The notes: generated by a model from the sequence alone, not told the origin. DNA of 64,000 nucleotides from Bedellia somnulentella (GCA_963576735.1 OY755175.1:12726401-12790400), one strand, 5' to 3'; positions 21,383 through 31,029 are shown, counted from the stretch's first letter. Translations and numbers: made by a program.

Positions 21383-22210
21383 ATGGCGCAGTCACCGTGC
21401 AAAACAAATGGAAGTCAACAAGAAACATTAGAAATAGCAGCTGGCACCTCAGTTTTATCCCGGATTCCGGAATTTTGGAAGGATCAACCGCGATTATGGT
21501 TCACGCAATTGGAAGCTACATTAGCACCACAAAAACAAGGAGACGATTACAAATACAATATGGTAATAGCCAAGCTGTCCAAAGAAGAAATACTACAGGT
21601 CAATGACCTAATTTCATCACCGCCAACCACAGAAAAATACAAATCCATTAAGGAGCGTCTAATTGATTGCTATGAAGAATCCGAACACCAACAATTTGAG
21701 AAGTTACTAACAAACATGGAACTAGGCGATCAAAAACCATCACAATTGCTACGGAAAATGCGAGTCCTCGGCAGAAACAAAATCGGCGACGAAACCATTA
21801 AACTACTGTGGCTCAGACTTTTGCCACCAACAGTTACCACAGTACTAGCTGTCACCGAGGACATAGACATCGAGAAGATGAGCCACATCGCTGACAAAAT
21901 AATTATGAACTCAAAAATTACCGAGGTATCAGCAGTCAGCAGAAATACAGATGACAGCGGAACGGCACTCATATTAGCACAGTTAGCAAAATTACAATTA
22001 GAAATAGACGCAATTCAACAAAATCGCGAAGGCCATCGGTGTAATAATTATAAACATCAACGTTCTACAACGAGACCAAGTTCAAGATCAACCAGTCAAG
22101 TAAGAAATCAATTTTGTTACTACCACAGCAAATATAGAAAATATGCAAGAAACTGTATTAAACCATGCAGTTGGAATCCAAATTTCTATTATAAAAATCA
22201 GGGAAACTGA
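21383..22210 (+). CDS. gag: Gag of the CsRn1-type Gypsy element
   Basis: 275 residues from the first ATG after the primer site; this start is 18 bp beyond the primer site. The N-terminal half carries PRLWFTQLEATLAPQ (about residues 41-55), a W-F-x-Q-L-E pattern common in insect and flatworm Gags of this clade and probably part of the capsid domain. The C-terminus has FCYYHSKYRKYARNCIKPC, a C-x2-H-x9-C-x3-C box (C245, H248, C258, C262). This replaces the CCHC knuckle of most Gypsy elements and is a CsRn1-clade hallmark. The protein would form the particle and bind the RNA in the cytoplasm. The last codons overlap a slippery heptamer, and the TGA follows it directly, so a share of ribosomes should continue into pol. 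Confidence 0.9.
   Translation: MAQSPCKTNGSQQETLEIAAGTSVLSRIPEFWKDQPRLWFTQLEATLAPQKQGDDYKYNMVIAKLSKEEILQVNDLISSPPTTEKYKSIKERLIDCYEESEHQQFEKLLTNMELGDQKPSQLLRKMRVLGRNKIGDETIKLLWLRLLPPTVTTVLAVTEDIDIEKMSHIADKIIMNSKITEVSAVSRNTDDSGTALILAQLAKLQLEIDAIQQNREGHRCNNYKHQRSTTRPSSRSTSQVRNQFCYYHSKYRKYARNCIKPCSWNPNFYYKNQGN
22201..22207 (+). promoter_or_regulatory. -1 frameshift heptamer G GGA AAC
   Basis: The last two gag codons GGA and AAC with the preceding G form the X XXY YYZ pattern used by retroviruses and retrotransposons for -1 slippage. The gag stop TGA (22208-22210) is the next codon. After a one-base slip, translation continues CTG AGT GAA in the pol frame, which is open from 22192. Confidence 0.85.
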
Positions 22211-25200
22211 GTGAAGCACAGACTACGGCGGATCTCTGTGCCATTCACCCATCTAACCGCCTTAAGATCACAGACAAAAAAACGGGCATTACATTTTTAA
22301 TCGACACGGGAGCAAATATTTCGGTTATCAACAAGTCACACAGACAATCATTTAAACAAACCGAACAATATACCCTCTACGCCGCCAATGGGACAAAAAT
22401 CAAAACGTACGGTGAGAAAACAATGACTTTGAATCTCGGACTACGGAGATGTTTTACATGGAATTTCATCATCGCTGACGTCACACAACCCATCATTGGA
22501 GCGGATTTCTTAGAAAACTATAAATTATTAGTGGATATAGCGGGTAAAAAAATTATTGACAGGGTTACGGAGCTGACGGTTCCGGCAAGCCTGAGCAAAT
22601 CTACTCATCAAACAATTAGCACTATCAACATGAGGGCGAACGCGCGCATTAATCAACTTCTACACAAATACGAAGATATCACTAGACCCTCCTCCCTACG
22701 CACTAACCCAAAACATAAGGTTGAACATCATATTATCACTCAAGGACCACCCGTTGCCACGCGAGCCAGACCATTACCTCCAGAAAAATATCACATAGCA
22801 AAAAAAGAATTTCAAAATATGATGGAACTCGGTATTTGTCGACCTTCAGACAGCCCCTGGGCCAGCCCACTACACATGGTAAAGAAAAAGAACGGTGAAT
22901 GGAGACCATGTGGAGATTACCGGATGCTCAATAACGCGACCATACCTGACAAATATCCACTGCCACGGTTAACCGATTTTACTTATATCTTGGAAAACAA
23001 GAAAATACTCAGCAAAATTGATATACGGAAGGCCTATCATTGCATTCCGGTAAAAGATATAGAAAAAACCGCCATAATCACCCCGTTTGGACTTTTTGAA
23101 TATTTAAGAATGCCTTTTGGACTACGCAATGCAGCACAAACATTTCAAAGATTTATGGACTCCCTATTCAGAGATTTGGACTTCATATTCGTATTTGTTG
23201 ACGATTGTCTCATCGCATCAGAAAATGAAAATCAACACTATCAGCATTTAGAAATAGTTTTCAAACGTTTACAAGAAAACGGAATAAACATTAATCTCGA
23301 AAAATGTGAATTCCTCAAAGACGAATTGGATTTCCTAGGGTATCACATAACGAGCAAAGGAATACGCCCAACGGAAGAAAATTATAAGGCGATTATGGAA
23401 TTTCCTAAACCGAAGACAATCAAGGAATTAAGGAGATTTTTGGGCATGATAAATTTTTACAGAAATAACCTTCCACACGCAGCTGAAAATCAAAAAATTC
23501 TCAACGCATATTTAAAAGGTACGAAAAAGAACGACAATTCACCTATTCTCTGGACAACGGAAGCGGAAAAAGCTTACAATAAATGCAAAGAAAGCATAAT
23601 GAATTCAGTAGTAACGGCCCACCCTTCCCGCACAGCTTCACTGGCGCTTATGACAGATGCCAGTAACACCTGTATCGGCGCGGTCTTACAACAAAAATCC
23701 GGGACCAATTGGGAACCATTAGGATTTTACTCATGCAAATTGGACGAAACTCAACAAAAATACTCAACATTCGACAGAGAACTGCTCGGCGTATATTTAG
23801 CTGTCAAACATTTCCAAAGATTAGTTGAAGGAAGACAGTTCACAATCTTTACAGACCATCGACCCTTGACATACGCTTTTTCCAAAAAACCGTCATCAAA
23901 CGACACACCGCGACGAGTACGACAATTAGATTTTATTTCACAATATTGTACTGATATTCAACACATAAGCGGACGTGACAATATCACTGCAGACGCTCTG
24001 TCACGTATAGAACAAATTGATATACCATCACCAATGAATTACGCCGATTTAGCAAAATATCAATCTACGGACAAAGAATTAATAAACTTGCGTAGCAACA
24101 AAAAATTAAAACTTCAAGATATCACGTTTCCAAACTCTTCTATAAGCATCACCTGCGATGTATCTACGGGAAAAAATCGCCCTTATTTACCACAAAAATT
24201 TCGCAAGCAAATATTTAACGTCATTCATGGATTAAGTCACCCAGGAAAAAGAGCTACCAGAAAAATGATAACTCAGAGGTACTTATGGTCAGGCATGAAT
24301 AAAGACATCAATAACTGGTGTAAATTATGTATAGCCTGTCAGAAATCTAAGGTACAACGACATACAATATCACCTTTAGGCAATTTCATGCCCGCGCAGC
24401 GTTTCGAACACCTACATATGGACATTGTCGGACCATTACGCATTTCACAAGGAAAGAGATATGTAATAACTATGATAGATCGATGTACGTCATGGCCCGA
24501 GGTATTCCCAGTAGAGGACATTACAGCAGAAACAGTGGCCAAAACACTATATGAGGGATGGATAACTCGTTTCGGATGTCCACTACGTGTTACCACCGAT
24601 CAAAGCCGACAGTTTGAATCAAGAATATTTGAATCTCTTTCACAATTTCTAGGGGTACACAAAATTAGAACAACACCTTATCATCCACAATCAAACGGGA
24701 TGATCGAGAGATTTCATAGAACATTAAAAGCGGCACTGATGACTAGAGAAGCTAAGGATAATTGGGTTAAGGAAATTCCCCCAGTTCTGCTGGGACTACG
24801 GAGTTGTTTACGAGAAGACACGGGATATAGTGCAGCGGAGTTAACATACGGAACACCTATAAGACTACCTGGAGGATTTTTTGAATCATCACCACATCAA
24901 CTTTCTACTTACGAGGAGTTTGTAAAAAATATTCAGAAGGACATCACTCAGATGACATCAATACCTAAACGAAAAAAATATGATCAAGCAGTTTTTGTAC
25001 ACCCAGAGCTCAAAGAGTGCTCACATGTATTCGTGCGATGCGACAGACTTAGGAAAACTCTCACACCGCCCTACGAAGGACCATTCCCAGTGATAAGAAA
25101 AATGGATAAGACATACGTTATTAAAATAAAAGATAAGGAGACAACAATATCTATAGACAGATTAAAACCTGCATTTTTCAGCAATAACGATTCAAACAAC

Positions 25201-25290
25201 GTGCCAAGCACGACGAATAATTACAACCAAAATAGCACGTACATCACACAATCAGGGCGTAAGGTAAAAAAAAACCGTAAGATGTTGTAA
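22201..25290 (+). CDS. pol: Pol polyprotein (PR-RT-RNase H-IN), -1 frame to gag
   Basis: 1029 residues counted from the frameshift site; an ATG-only reading would start at 22423 and lose the protease active site. Protease: LIDTGANISVI at about 33-43. Reverse transcriptase: FRMPFGL-type region as YLRMPFGLRNA, with FVDDC at about 332-336 as the catalytic pair. RNase H: TDASNTCIGAVL near 485, and FTDHRPLTYAF. Integrase: an HHCC zinc finger (H676, H680, then the WCKLCIAC cysteines near 707-710) and a catalytic triad D741 (HMDIVGPL), D800 (TTDQSRQF) and E836 (GMIERFHR), spaced D-35-E. One deviation is Ser where TDQGRQF is usual. It makes the cDNA and integrates it. The frame is intact. Confidence 0.92.
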   Translation, partial: GKLSEAQTTADLCAIHPSNRLKITDKKTGITFLIDTGANISVINKSHRQSFKQTEQYTLYAANGTKIKTYGEKTMTLNLGLRRCFTWNFIIADVTQPIIGADFLENYKLLVDIAGKKIIDRVTELTVPASLSKSTHQTISTINMRANARINQLLHKYEDITRPSSLRTNPKHKVEHHIITQGPPVATRARPLPPEKYHIAKKEFQNMMELGICRPSDSPWASPLHMVKKKNGEWRPCGDYRMLNNATIPDKYPLPRLTDFTYILENKKILSKIDIRKAYHCIPVKDIEKTAIITPFGLFEYLRMPFGLRNAAQTFQRFMDSLFRDLDFIFVFVDDCLIASENENQHYQHLEIVFKRLQENGININLEKCEFLKDELDFLGYHITSKGIRPTEENYKAIMEFPKPKTIKELRRFLGMINFYRNNLPHAAENQKILNAYLKGTKKNDNSPILWTTEAEKAYNKCKESIMNSVVTAHPSRTASLALMTDASNTCIGAVLQQKSGTNWEPLGFYSCKLDETQQKYSTFDRELLGVYLAVKHFQRLVEGRQFTIFTDHRPLTYAFSKKPSSNDTPRRVRQLDFISQYCTDIQHISGRDNITADALSRIEQIDIPSPMNYADLAKYQSTDKELINLRSNKKLKLQDITFPNSSISITCDVSTGKNRPYLPQKFRKQIFNVIHGLSHPGKRATRKMITQRYLWSGMNKDINNWCKLCIACQKSKVQRHTISPLGNFMPAQRFEHLHMDIVGPLRISQGKRYVITMIDRCTSWPEVFPVEDITAETVAKTLYEGWITRFGCPLRVTTDQSRQFESRIFESLSQFLGVHKIRTTPYHPQSNGMIERFHRTLKAALMTREAKDNWVKEIPPVLLGLRSCLREDTGYSAAELTYGTPIRLPGGFFESSPHQLSTYEEFVKNIQKDITQMTSIPKRKKYDQAVFVHPELKECSHVFVRCDRLRKTLTPPYEGPFPVIRKMDKTYVIKIKDKETTISIDRLKPAFFSNNDSNNVPSTTNNYNQNSTYITQSGRKVKKNRKML
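22211..22248 (+). promoter_or_regulatory. Predicted frameshift-stimulating stem-loop
   Basis: GTGAAGCACAGA (22211-22222) pairs with TCTGTGC (22235-22241) and, past a CA bulge, TTCAC (22244-22248): 12 base pairs with a 12-nt loop. It starts 3 nt after the heptamer, or 8 nt if the outer five pairs open. Position and shape fit a -1 frameshift stimulator. Pairing was found by eye, with no energy computed. Confidence 0.7.
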
Positions 25291-25557
25291 TCTGCTGACA
25301 ACAAGAAAAAACAACCAGCATAGTTGCAACGGATAAATGTATTCAGCAATCCACACTAAGGTCAAGAGGGAAGCACTGACCTAATACACAACAGGCGTCA
25401 GCAAATCACCATAACAACAATCGTCAGCACATACATTCTTCGCGCCACAACAACATCAGCAAAAATCATATTACTTAAGAATGTCAAGTTCAATTCGTCA
25501 TCGTAATATTGTACCATAACTATATTATTATAATATTATTTTCTTTCATTTTTTTTT
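25291..25557 (+). other. 3' untranslated region of the Gypsy element
   Basis: About 270 bp without an env-like frame, rich in CAACA-type triplets. Confidence 0.6.
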
Positions 25558-25571
25558 AAAGGGGGGTGTAT
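25558..25571 (+). promoter_or_regulatory. Polypurine tract
   Basis: AAAGGGGGGTGTAT immediately precedes the 3' LTR and should prime plus-strand synthesis. Confidence 0.8.
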
Positions 25572-25793
25572 TGTTGCCACCCTTATCTTAGGACGATTCT
25601 TTCGTGCTGTATCTAGTATAAATATTATCTGTATCATTCATTACAGATAAATACGTGTTAGAAGATAAGATAAGTTATATGATAGATACGCACGTTTTAC
25701 CTTAATATATAAGCTGTAACCTTTTATACAATAAATCAGACTATAACCATCTTTCGAGTCTCATTATTCTTCCCTGCCAAGACACATTGGCAA
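25572..25793 (+). repeat. 3' LTR, 222 bp
   Basis: Same as the 5' LTR except for an extra 35 bp containing GATAAGATAAG, two GATAAG motifs on this strand. Confidence 0.9.
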
Positions 25794-25800
25794 ACAAACA

Positions 25801-26172
25801 AGAATCTTAAAACTAATTGTACCTTTAAAAACTAAACATATTTACAAAGACAGGTATGATGAGCTATTTGAATTCTGCAAAGTATTTAATGTCTTCGATA
25901 AAGTAAAAATTAATATTATTTCAGCATATCATAAACAAATTAACAATCTAAGTAGAAACAAAAGAAATGATAATTTAAGATCTCTGTCATATTTGCCGCT
26001 GTATTCAAAACCTAAATGTAATAATATGTATGGAGAAAGAGTATGGAGCTACATCATGCCAAATATGCTTAACAATTTACCGAAAACTATTGTAACGAAA
26101 CTGCAAAATAAAAATAAAACTCAGGTTTTATCTATATTAAAAAATCATTTTTCTAAATGCTGTGATGTATAA
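25801..26172 (+). pseudogene. LINE RT C-terminus fragment
   Basis: An open frame of 123 codons without a start reads VFNVFDKVKINIIS and then YGERVWSYIMPNMLNNLP to a TAA at 26170-26172. The YGxRxW...P...N.LP pattern is typical of the last part of Jockey/CR1-type RT proteins. The Gypsy element sits directly at its left end; joined across the insertion the frame continues a few codons (DLQT), so the Gypsy may have landed at its edge. About 160 bp of 3' UTR-like sequence with AAATAAAAAG follows. Confidence 0.55.
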
Positions 26173-26466
26173 ATGCACATGTCTTTTTTCTTTTTTCTAT
26201 TTATTAAATGTATTGTTTTTAGAATATAAGTATACATAAATATGTATTTAAATAAAAAGCCGAGCTGACAGTCTAATAAAAATCTAAAAGGTTTTCAGAC
26301 TGTCTGGCCAAGTGTTGTAAATATTTTTTTTTGAAATAAACAGTGTTAAAAAAATTTAAATTTATTTGAATCATCATTGACGCCAATCGAATCAGTCAAG
26401 TATTCATACTTCTTGAAAAATTCAAAACAAAAGTTATATAAGTTACGAGTAATTCATGTATTTATT
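26173..26466. other. Probable LINE 3' UTR and unassigned flank
   Basis: A+T rich, no gene. A short inverted pair (GACAGTCTAATA / TCAGACTGTC) is present near 26267-26305. Confidence 0.35.
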
Positions 26467-26633
26467 GCTATGTAGTGTCGGCCTAAAATAGCACTACCCC
26501 ATTTCTTCCAGTGGGTGTATCATAAATCATCCTATTTAATATAAACTTAACGCCACTTAACTTTCAAAAACAGATTTTATCATTCCGAGGCTCGTTACGA
26601 GGCTACGTTTGTTAGTTATAGTCATGAGTATCA
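26467..26633 (+). mobile_element. TATG-tailed SINE, internally deleted
   Basis: The head GCTATGTAGTGTCGGCCTAA and CACTACCCCATTTCTTCC is intact. The middle is replaced or decayed, and it ends TAGTCATGAGTATCAT. Confidence 0.55.
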
Positions 26634-26997
26634 TATCACCCAAATGTAAACAATGGGTGTCAGTATATTTACGTATTTAAGTAAGAATCATATTATAGTG
26701 AAAATATTTAGTAGAAATAATGGAAAATTTATTGAATCAGATTATAGTGAAAATATTTAGTAGAAAAATGGATTAAATTATGGAAAATCCGTTTACTATT
26801 GATAGCAACGGGCTCAGTGAAATGTATGAACGACGGCTTGTTCGGCGTCAATAAATTCAAACTAACATAATCCAGACAAACCAATGAATATGCAAACACG
26901 CAGTGAGCGGGATACGCTAGAATAGATCGGCATTTTTAACTTGGGTTTAACTATGACTTAGTTATTGCACAGATCGTTATTCATGAATAATTCCTGT
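26634..26997. other. Unassigned DNA with a short direct repeat
   Basis: GATTATAGTGAAAATATTTA with GTAGAAA occurs twice in tandem (about 26690-26720 and 26739-26766). No gene. Confidence 0.45.
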
Positions 26998-27365
26998 TTT
27001 TAGGGTTTAGTAGCCAAATGGCACAAAAATAAACCCGTAGAGATTCGTCATGTCTGTGCTTTACAGCAACATATTTCCGAAACGAATGAGGCTTATTTAA
27101 AAATGTATAGACAGTTGTACATAGAAATCGCTTTAAGGTTTAAGACAAAACACATGGTGGGCTCACTTCTTACATGGAACGGAAAAAGTTACATCGAACC
27201 CTTAAATGCAGAATGGAGTGTCTATAGATAGGTTTTTAAAAAAACATTGAGGTTTGTCAAACAACATTTTTAGAAAACTTATAGTTTAAAGGATATTAAC
27301 TCCCAAACTTATAAAAACACAAGCTTTTAAAATAAGAAAGTGAAAATTGAGTATAAAAATATAAG
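26998..27365 (+). repeat. Segmental duplication block E0, second copy
   Basis: Counterpart of 4375-4765. Confidence 0.65.
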
Positions 27366-27782
27366 TGATAGATCGCAATATATTCGTACAGGTTTCTCCA
27401 ATGAGAAAATTGATAAACCCTAATTTTATCAATAGTCCCCTAATTTCTTTGTGTCTGACAAAAGTTACAGTCCAAAGCTTATTCAAGGTAAAACCGCAAT
27501 ACCAGTAAAAGTAATACCAGTTACGTTGTAAAATATAAACACACTTTTCAACTTTTAACTAGTTTTCAGTTAAGTGCTAAATAATATTCACTGCCTAAAA
27601 TATGAGGACAGTTAGTGCAGTGCAGATAGGTGCAGTTTAAGTACCACGAGTGGGGACGCGTGGAGCGCCTGAACATTGCACTGGGAACTACTTTTGTGCA
27701 GTTTAGTTGGATTAATGAAGCACCAACTAGCTGCCTTCATTTAAAAGTTATAATAGTTTATAACATGAAGTATAATCTAATA
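27366..27782. other. Unassigned sequence
   Basis: No gene. Around 27615-27715 is a less A+T-rich stretch with GTGCAGTGCAGATAGGTGCAG repeats of the TGCAG word. Confidence 0.35.
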
Positions 27783-28050
27783 CTCTCGTTATAATAAACA
27801 GACTTTTATAAAAGTAGAAAAAGTTGATGTAACTAGGAAAGCAGGTAAGCGGTTCGTAGATTGAAAATATATATAATTCTCTTTATTTTATAACAGGAAA
27901 TTGTGTTACCTAAAACTATTTATTGTATTTAATCTACATGGAGAATGAGTTTTTTTAGGAATATTCAAGTGTAGAGGTTTGATCCTACGATACTTTATTT
28001 TTTGTTACAAAATCGTGAATATTAATGGGTTGCTATTATTTTACAGACTT
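27783..28050 (+). repeat. Segmental duplication block E, second copy
   Basis: Counterpart of 10471-10895 lacking about 160 internal bases. Confidence 0.8.
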
Positions 28051-28054
28051 TATC

Positions 28055-28580
28055 ACTTTTGTAAAAGGAAAAAAGGTTGATGCAACTAGGAAAGTAGGTT
28101 AGCGGGTTTTTAGATTGATAATTATCATTATAATCATATTCTTATTTGTATGTTGGAAACATGTACTGTCTTGATTATTTTTATTTTTAGTTGTTTTTTT
28201 TATATGTATATGATGGAATATAACAACGTACAAGTTTTGATTAAATGCTTCAAGAGTTTTTCATACGAGTTCATCTATCTATCTATCTCCATCTAGACTT
28301 CTACAGGGGACACATTTTTACTAACTCTTTCCATATATTTTTGAAAGTAGTTAATAACAGGAAGAGTTTTTAAGAATATTTAAGTATAGGGTTTGCGCAC
28401 TACGATACATTACTTCAAATATGAAAAAGTGAATGTGAAAGGGTTTTTCAGTGCATTGTATCTAGATCAGCATAAGCTTTGGTTATCACGTTAAACTAAG
28501 GAAACGAAACACTATATTTGTCATATTTTGGGCTAAGAAGATAAACATTATTAGTTTTTAATACGAAAAAGGACTAAAAC
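28055..28580 (+). repeat. Segmental duplication block E, third diverged copy
   Basis: Directly follows the second copy. Shares GCAACTAGGAAAGTAGG, TTTTTAAGAATATTTAAGTA and CACTACGATACATTAC with the first copy, at lower identity. A local tandem copy inside the second unit. It contains a short ATCT microsatellite near 28270-28288. Confidence 0.6.
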
Positions 28581-28624
28581 TCTTAAAAAGTCAAATTTGT
28601 AAACAAAAAATATTTGTTGAGAAG

Positions 28625-28756
28625 GAACTTAAGGCGCCGTTGGTTCAGCGAAAAATATCATCTGAGGGGGTGCTGCCCCCGCGGGCGCGGGGAAGCGCCT
28701 ACGCGCCGATCGAGCGGCCGTCTCCTCGACGCGACGCCGCGTGCGCGCGTTTTAAA
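28625..28756. other. GC- and CpG-rich island
   Basis: An abrupt GC-rich stretch (GGGGGTGCTGCCCCCGCGGG, GCGCGTGCGC type) in A+T-rich surroundings. A frame of about 110 codons crosses it but shows no family resemblance. It could be a promoter-like island or a piece of an unknown element. Confidence 0.4.
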
Positions 28757-28986
28757 AACATACAGTAGGGTAAGCAATACAGTTATTGTCAACTCGACTG
28801 TTTTAGCCACTCGCAAATATTTTCTTTGGTATGGGTTCGGACATTTGTTTATGATTATTTACATTTTCTTTCTAAAATATTTACGAATGGTTATAACAGT
28901 CAGGGTGACGAAAACTGTATCGCTTACCCTAGGTTATCAATTTCAAAAATAGTTTCTATTATGGCCGTTTACAATATAAAATATAA

Positions 28987-29355
28987 CATAAACATAAACG
29001 TTCATGCCGTTTATCCCCGAAGGGGTTAGCAGAGGTACCAAATACTTCTGAACTCTCATGGCAGCGCCATCTAGTGTCCAGAGAAGGTACCCACGTTTTG
29101 CTTAGACAGTGTACTCACGTGATAGGGGGCAGGCCTATCGCCGTTTTGTACGAATACACTGTCACATGACTAAGTACGACTCAGCCATGTGGGTTTCCTC
29201 ACGATGTTTTCCCTCACCGTTAACAACCATGATAAATTAACCGCACATATGACTTTAGAAAAGACAAATTGGTGTAGGCCCGACCTAGGATTGGAACTCA
29301 CGCCCTTCTGTTTTCGGGCGGGTGTTCTACCCACTGGACTATCATGTCGTCATCG
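28987..29355 (-). mobile_element. tRNA-derived SINE, 369 bp, with 12-bp TSD
   Basis: Minus-strand element flanked by TATAAAATATAA at 28975-28986 and 29356-29367. Its head, read on the minus strand, has ATGATAGTCCAGTGGGTAGA (A-box region) and GAGTTCCAATCC (B-box region), as in a tRNA-derived pol III promoter. The body and ATGTTTATGTTAT tail match the copy at 36758-37130. Confidence 0.85.
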
Positions 29356-29435
29356 TATAAAATATAATGATACGATAGATTTGTCTACCCCTGTCAGTTT
29401 AACAAAATTATTACAGTGATAATTTCATAACTTTT

Positions 29436-29678
29436 GTCGTGTCGTGTCGGCTTAGAATAACACTACCCCATTTCTACCCGTGATCGTAAGAGGCGACTAA
29501 GGGTATAGGGGCTTTTTAAGTGATTTTTGGGGCGATGTGGTTGGAGAACCGTCACCGAAATCATATATTATTACCATCTTTTCCCAAATCAACTTCCAAA
29601 AGTGGCTGAGGAATTTCTCATTCCAAAGCTCTGGCTATCCCGTTAAGGGATTTATAGCCGTGAGTATATGTATGTATA
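29436..29678 (+). mobile_element. TATG-tailed SINE, full length
   Basis: Runs from GTGTCGTGTCGGCTTAGAAT through GTAAGAGGCGACTAAGGG to CCGTGAGTATATGTATGTAT. Confidence 0.75.
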
Positions 29679-29839
29679 TAATTTTCAGTTTACACCTGTA
29701 ACTATTTAATATTATTAATTGATATTAGAAGTTACTTTAACGGTTTTGTTCTTTTTCCCATTCCTAATAAATTAAACAATAAAATATAAAAATGAGTGCA
29801 ATCTATGAATTGAATGAATTCTTTTATATTTGCTAATGC

Positions 29840-30036
29840 TAACCGTACGCACGGTCACTCTCACGCCTACATTGACGCGCATCGTATACAGATAGGTCAC
29901 TCGCACACTAACGGCGCCGCACGCGCGTAATTTGTAAGATCTGTAACACAAGGCGCGCGCGACACAGGTCCATCCCCTAAAGCAGCTCGCCGAGCACTGA
30001 GCGGGCGGCGGGCGGCGCTCGGGCACGAGTAGGACT
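29840..30036. other. Second GC-rich island
   Basis: GGCGCCGCACGCGCG and GGGCGGCGGGCGGCGCTCGG in A+T-rich surroundings. A 122-codon minus-strand frame crosses it but its composition looks like chance. No paralogue was seen in the first unit. Confidence 0.4.
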
Positions 30037-30523
30037 GCGGATATCGATGTTTTTAAAATATTTGTTTTATTGAATTTATTAAAAAAGAAAACTAATCGCC
30101 AATTATTATTAGAAATACAAATACTCAAATTATGATGCAAGTTATATGTAAGTAGGTAAAATAAATAAAATATAAAACCATTTTAAAGAGTGTAATTAGA
30201 GGTATGTTGGCGATTTTTTTCTATCGAGCGAAAATGTATCAATCATGTTTCGAATCGCCAATTTTACAGCAGAAAAGCCTCAAGATTTTGATGTATTTTT
30301 TTCAAAACCATATTGTTATAAACATACGCATTATAATGTTTCAAAAACTCTGTTCGCTGCACTAACGGCACCTTAAGCCACACGGGATTGTGAATCATTA
30401 TTAGTATAGAATTTTGCCAACATTTTACTGTAGATATACTGACCAAAAATTTGAATATATTGTGTAACATTCTGTATAATTTAATGTTTTTTGACATGAA
30501 TTCCTCATGTGGGGATTATTACT

Positions 30524-30607
30524 CATAAATAAAAGATGTTATTAAAGGAAAGAAAACCCCGCCAGTGTCGAAATTTTTCTTTCCTTTAATAACATCTTTT
30601 ATTTATG
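30524..30607. repeat. Perfect 33-bp inverted repeat, 18-nt loop
   Basis: The arm at 30524-30556 (starting CATAAATAAAAGATG) and its exact complement at 30575-30607 surround CCCCGCCAGTGTCGAAAT. Just to the left is CCTCATGTGGGGATTATTAC, the repeat word also at about 14190 and 36358. It could be a young fold-back insertion or a replication product of that repeat. Confidence 0.8.
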
Positions 30608-30660
30608 AACATTCTGTATGCTTATTTTCTGCTAATGTTGAAAATAGTAATTTTGAAATA

Positions 30661-30950
30661 ACCCAAATCTTTGCAACACTAAAACTGTACTCTAAATCGA
30701 TAGGTTGACATGTGTGACTATCAAAGGCGAAAGGGCGGTTTGTGAAAAAAAGTATTCGCTAAGTCACGATCACTTTTCAGCGATCAAACGACCATTTCAC
30801 CTTTTCAACCTTTCCTCCCCATCTTAGAACGGCCTCTTCGATTAACTCCGTTTTGGCTTTATACATCATTTATCGATTACTCGTTCTGATAAACATGAAT
30901 AAATAAACAAGCTTTCAAGATGATATTCGTAATATACTTCATCGATATTA
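30661..30950 (+). repeat. Segmental duplication block F, second copy
   Basis: Counterpart of 11141-11346, weakly continuing to about 30950 (ATTCGTAATATACTTC against TTCGTAATATCCTTC at 11410). Confidence 0.85.
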
Positions 30951-31029
30951 AGTCATACATTTTTTTACAAAGAGATCCGCATTGGTACATCATACACAGC
31001 CTTCTTATTTCCCATTGAGGAGCATAAGC

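Larger units (their letters stand above)
21164..25793 (+). mobile_element. CsRn1-type Gypsy LTR retrotransposon, complete
   Basis: 4.63 kb in the order LTR, tRNA-Trp primer site, gag, pol (protease, RT, RNase H, integrase), polypurine tract, LTR. ACAAA flanks it on both sides (21159-21163 and 25794-25798), a 5-bp target duplication. Apart from one 35-bp length difference the LTRs match throughout, which points to recent insertion. There is no env. The primer site, the CHCC finger in Gag and the gene order place it in the CsRn1/Kabuki clade of Ty3/Gypsy. No internal stop disrupts gag or pol. Confidence 0.92.

Noticed and set aside
22423..22425. ATG at 22423 as the start of pol
   Set aside because: It lies downstream of the protease LIDTGA motif (22297-22314); the frame is open from 22192 and joins gag by -1 frameshift.
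25291..25557. env gene in the Gypsy element
   Set aside because: Only ~270 bp without a frame lies between pol and the polypurine tract.
29772..30140. 122-codon minus-strand frame
   Set aside because: It spans a GC-rich island and A+T-rich ends, with no family resemblance and no paralogue; treated as chance.
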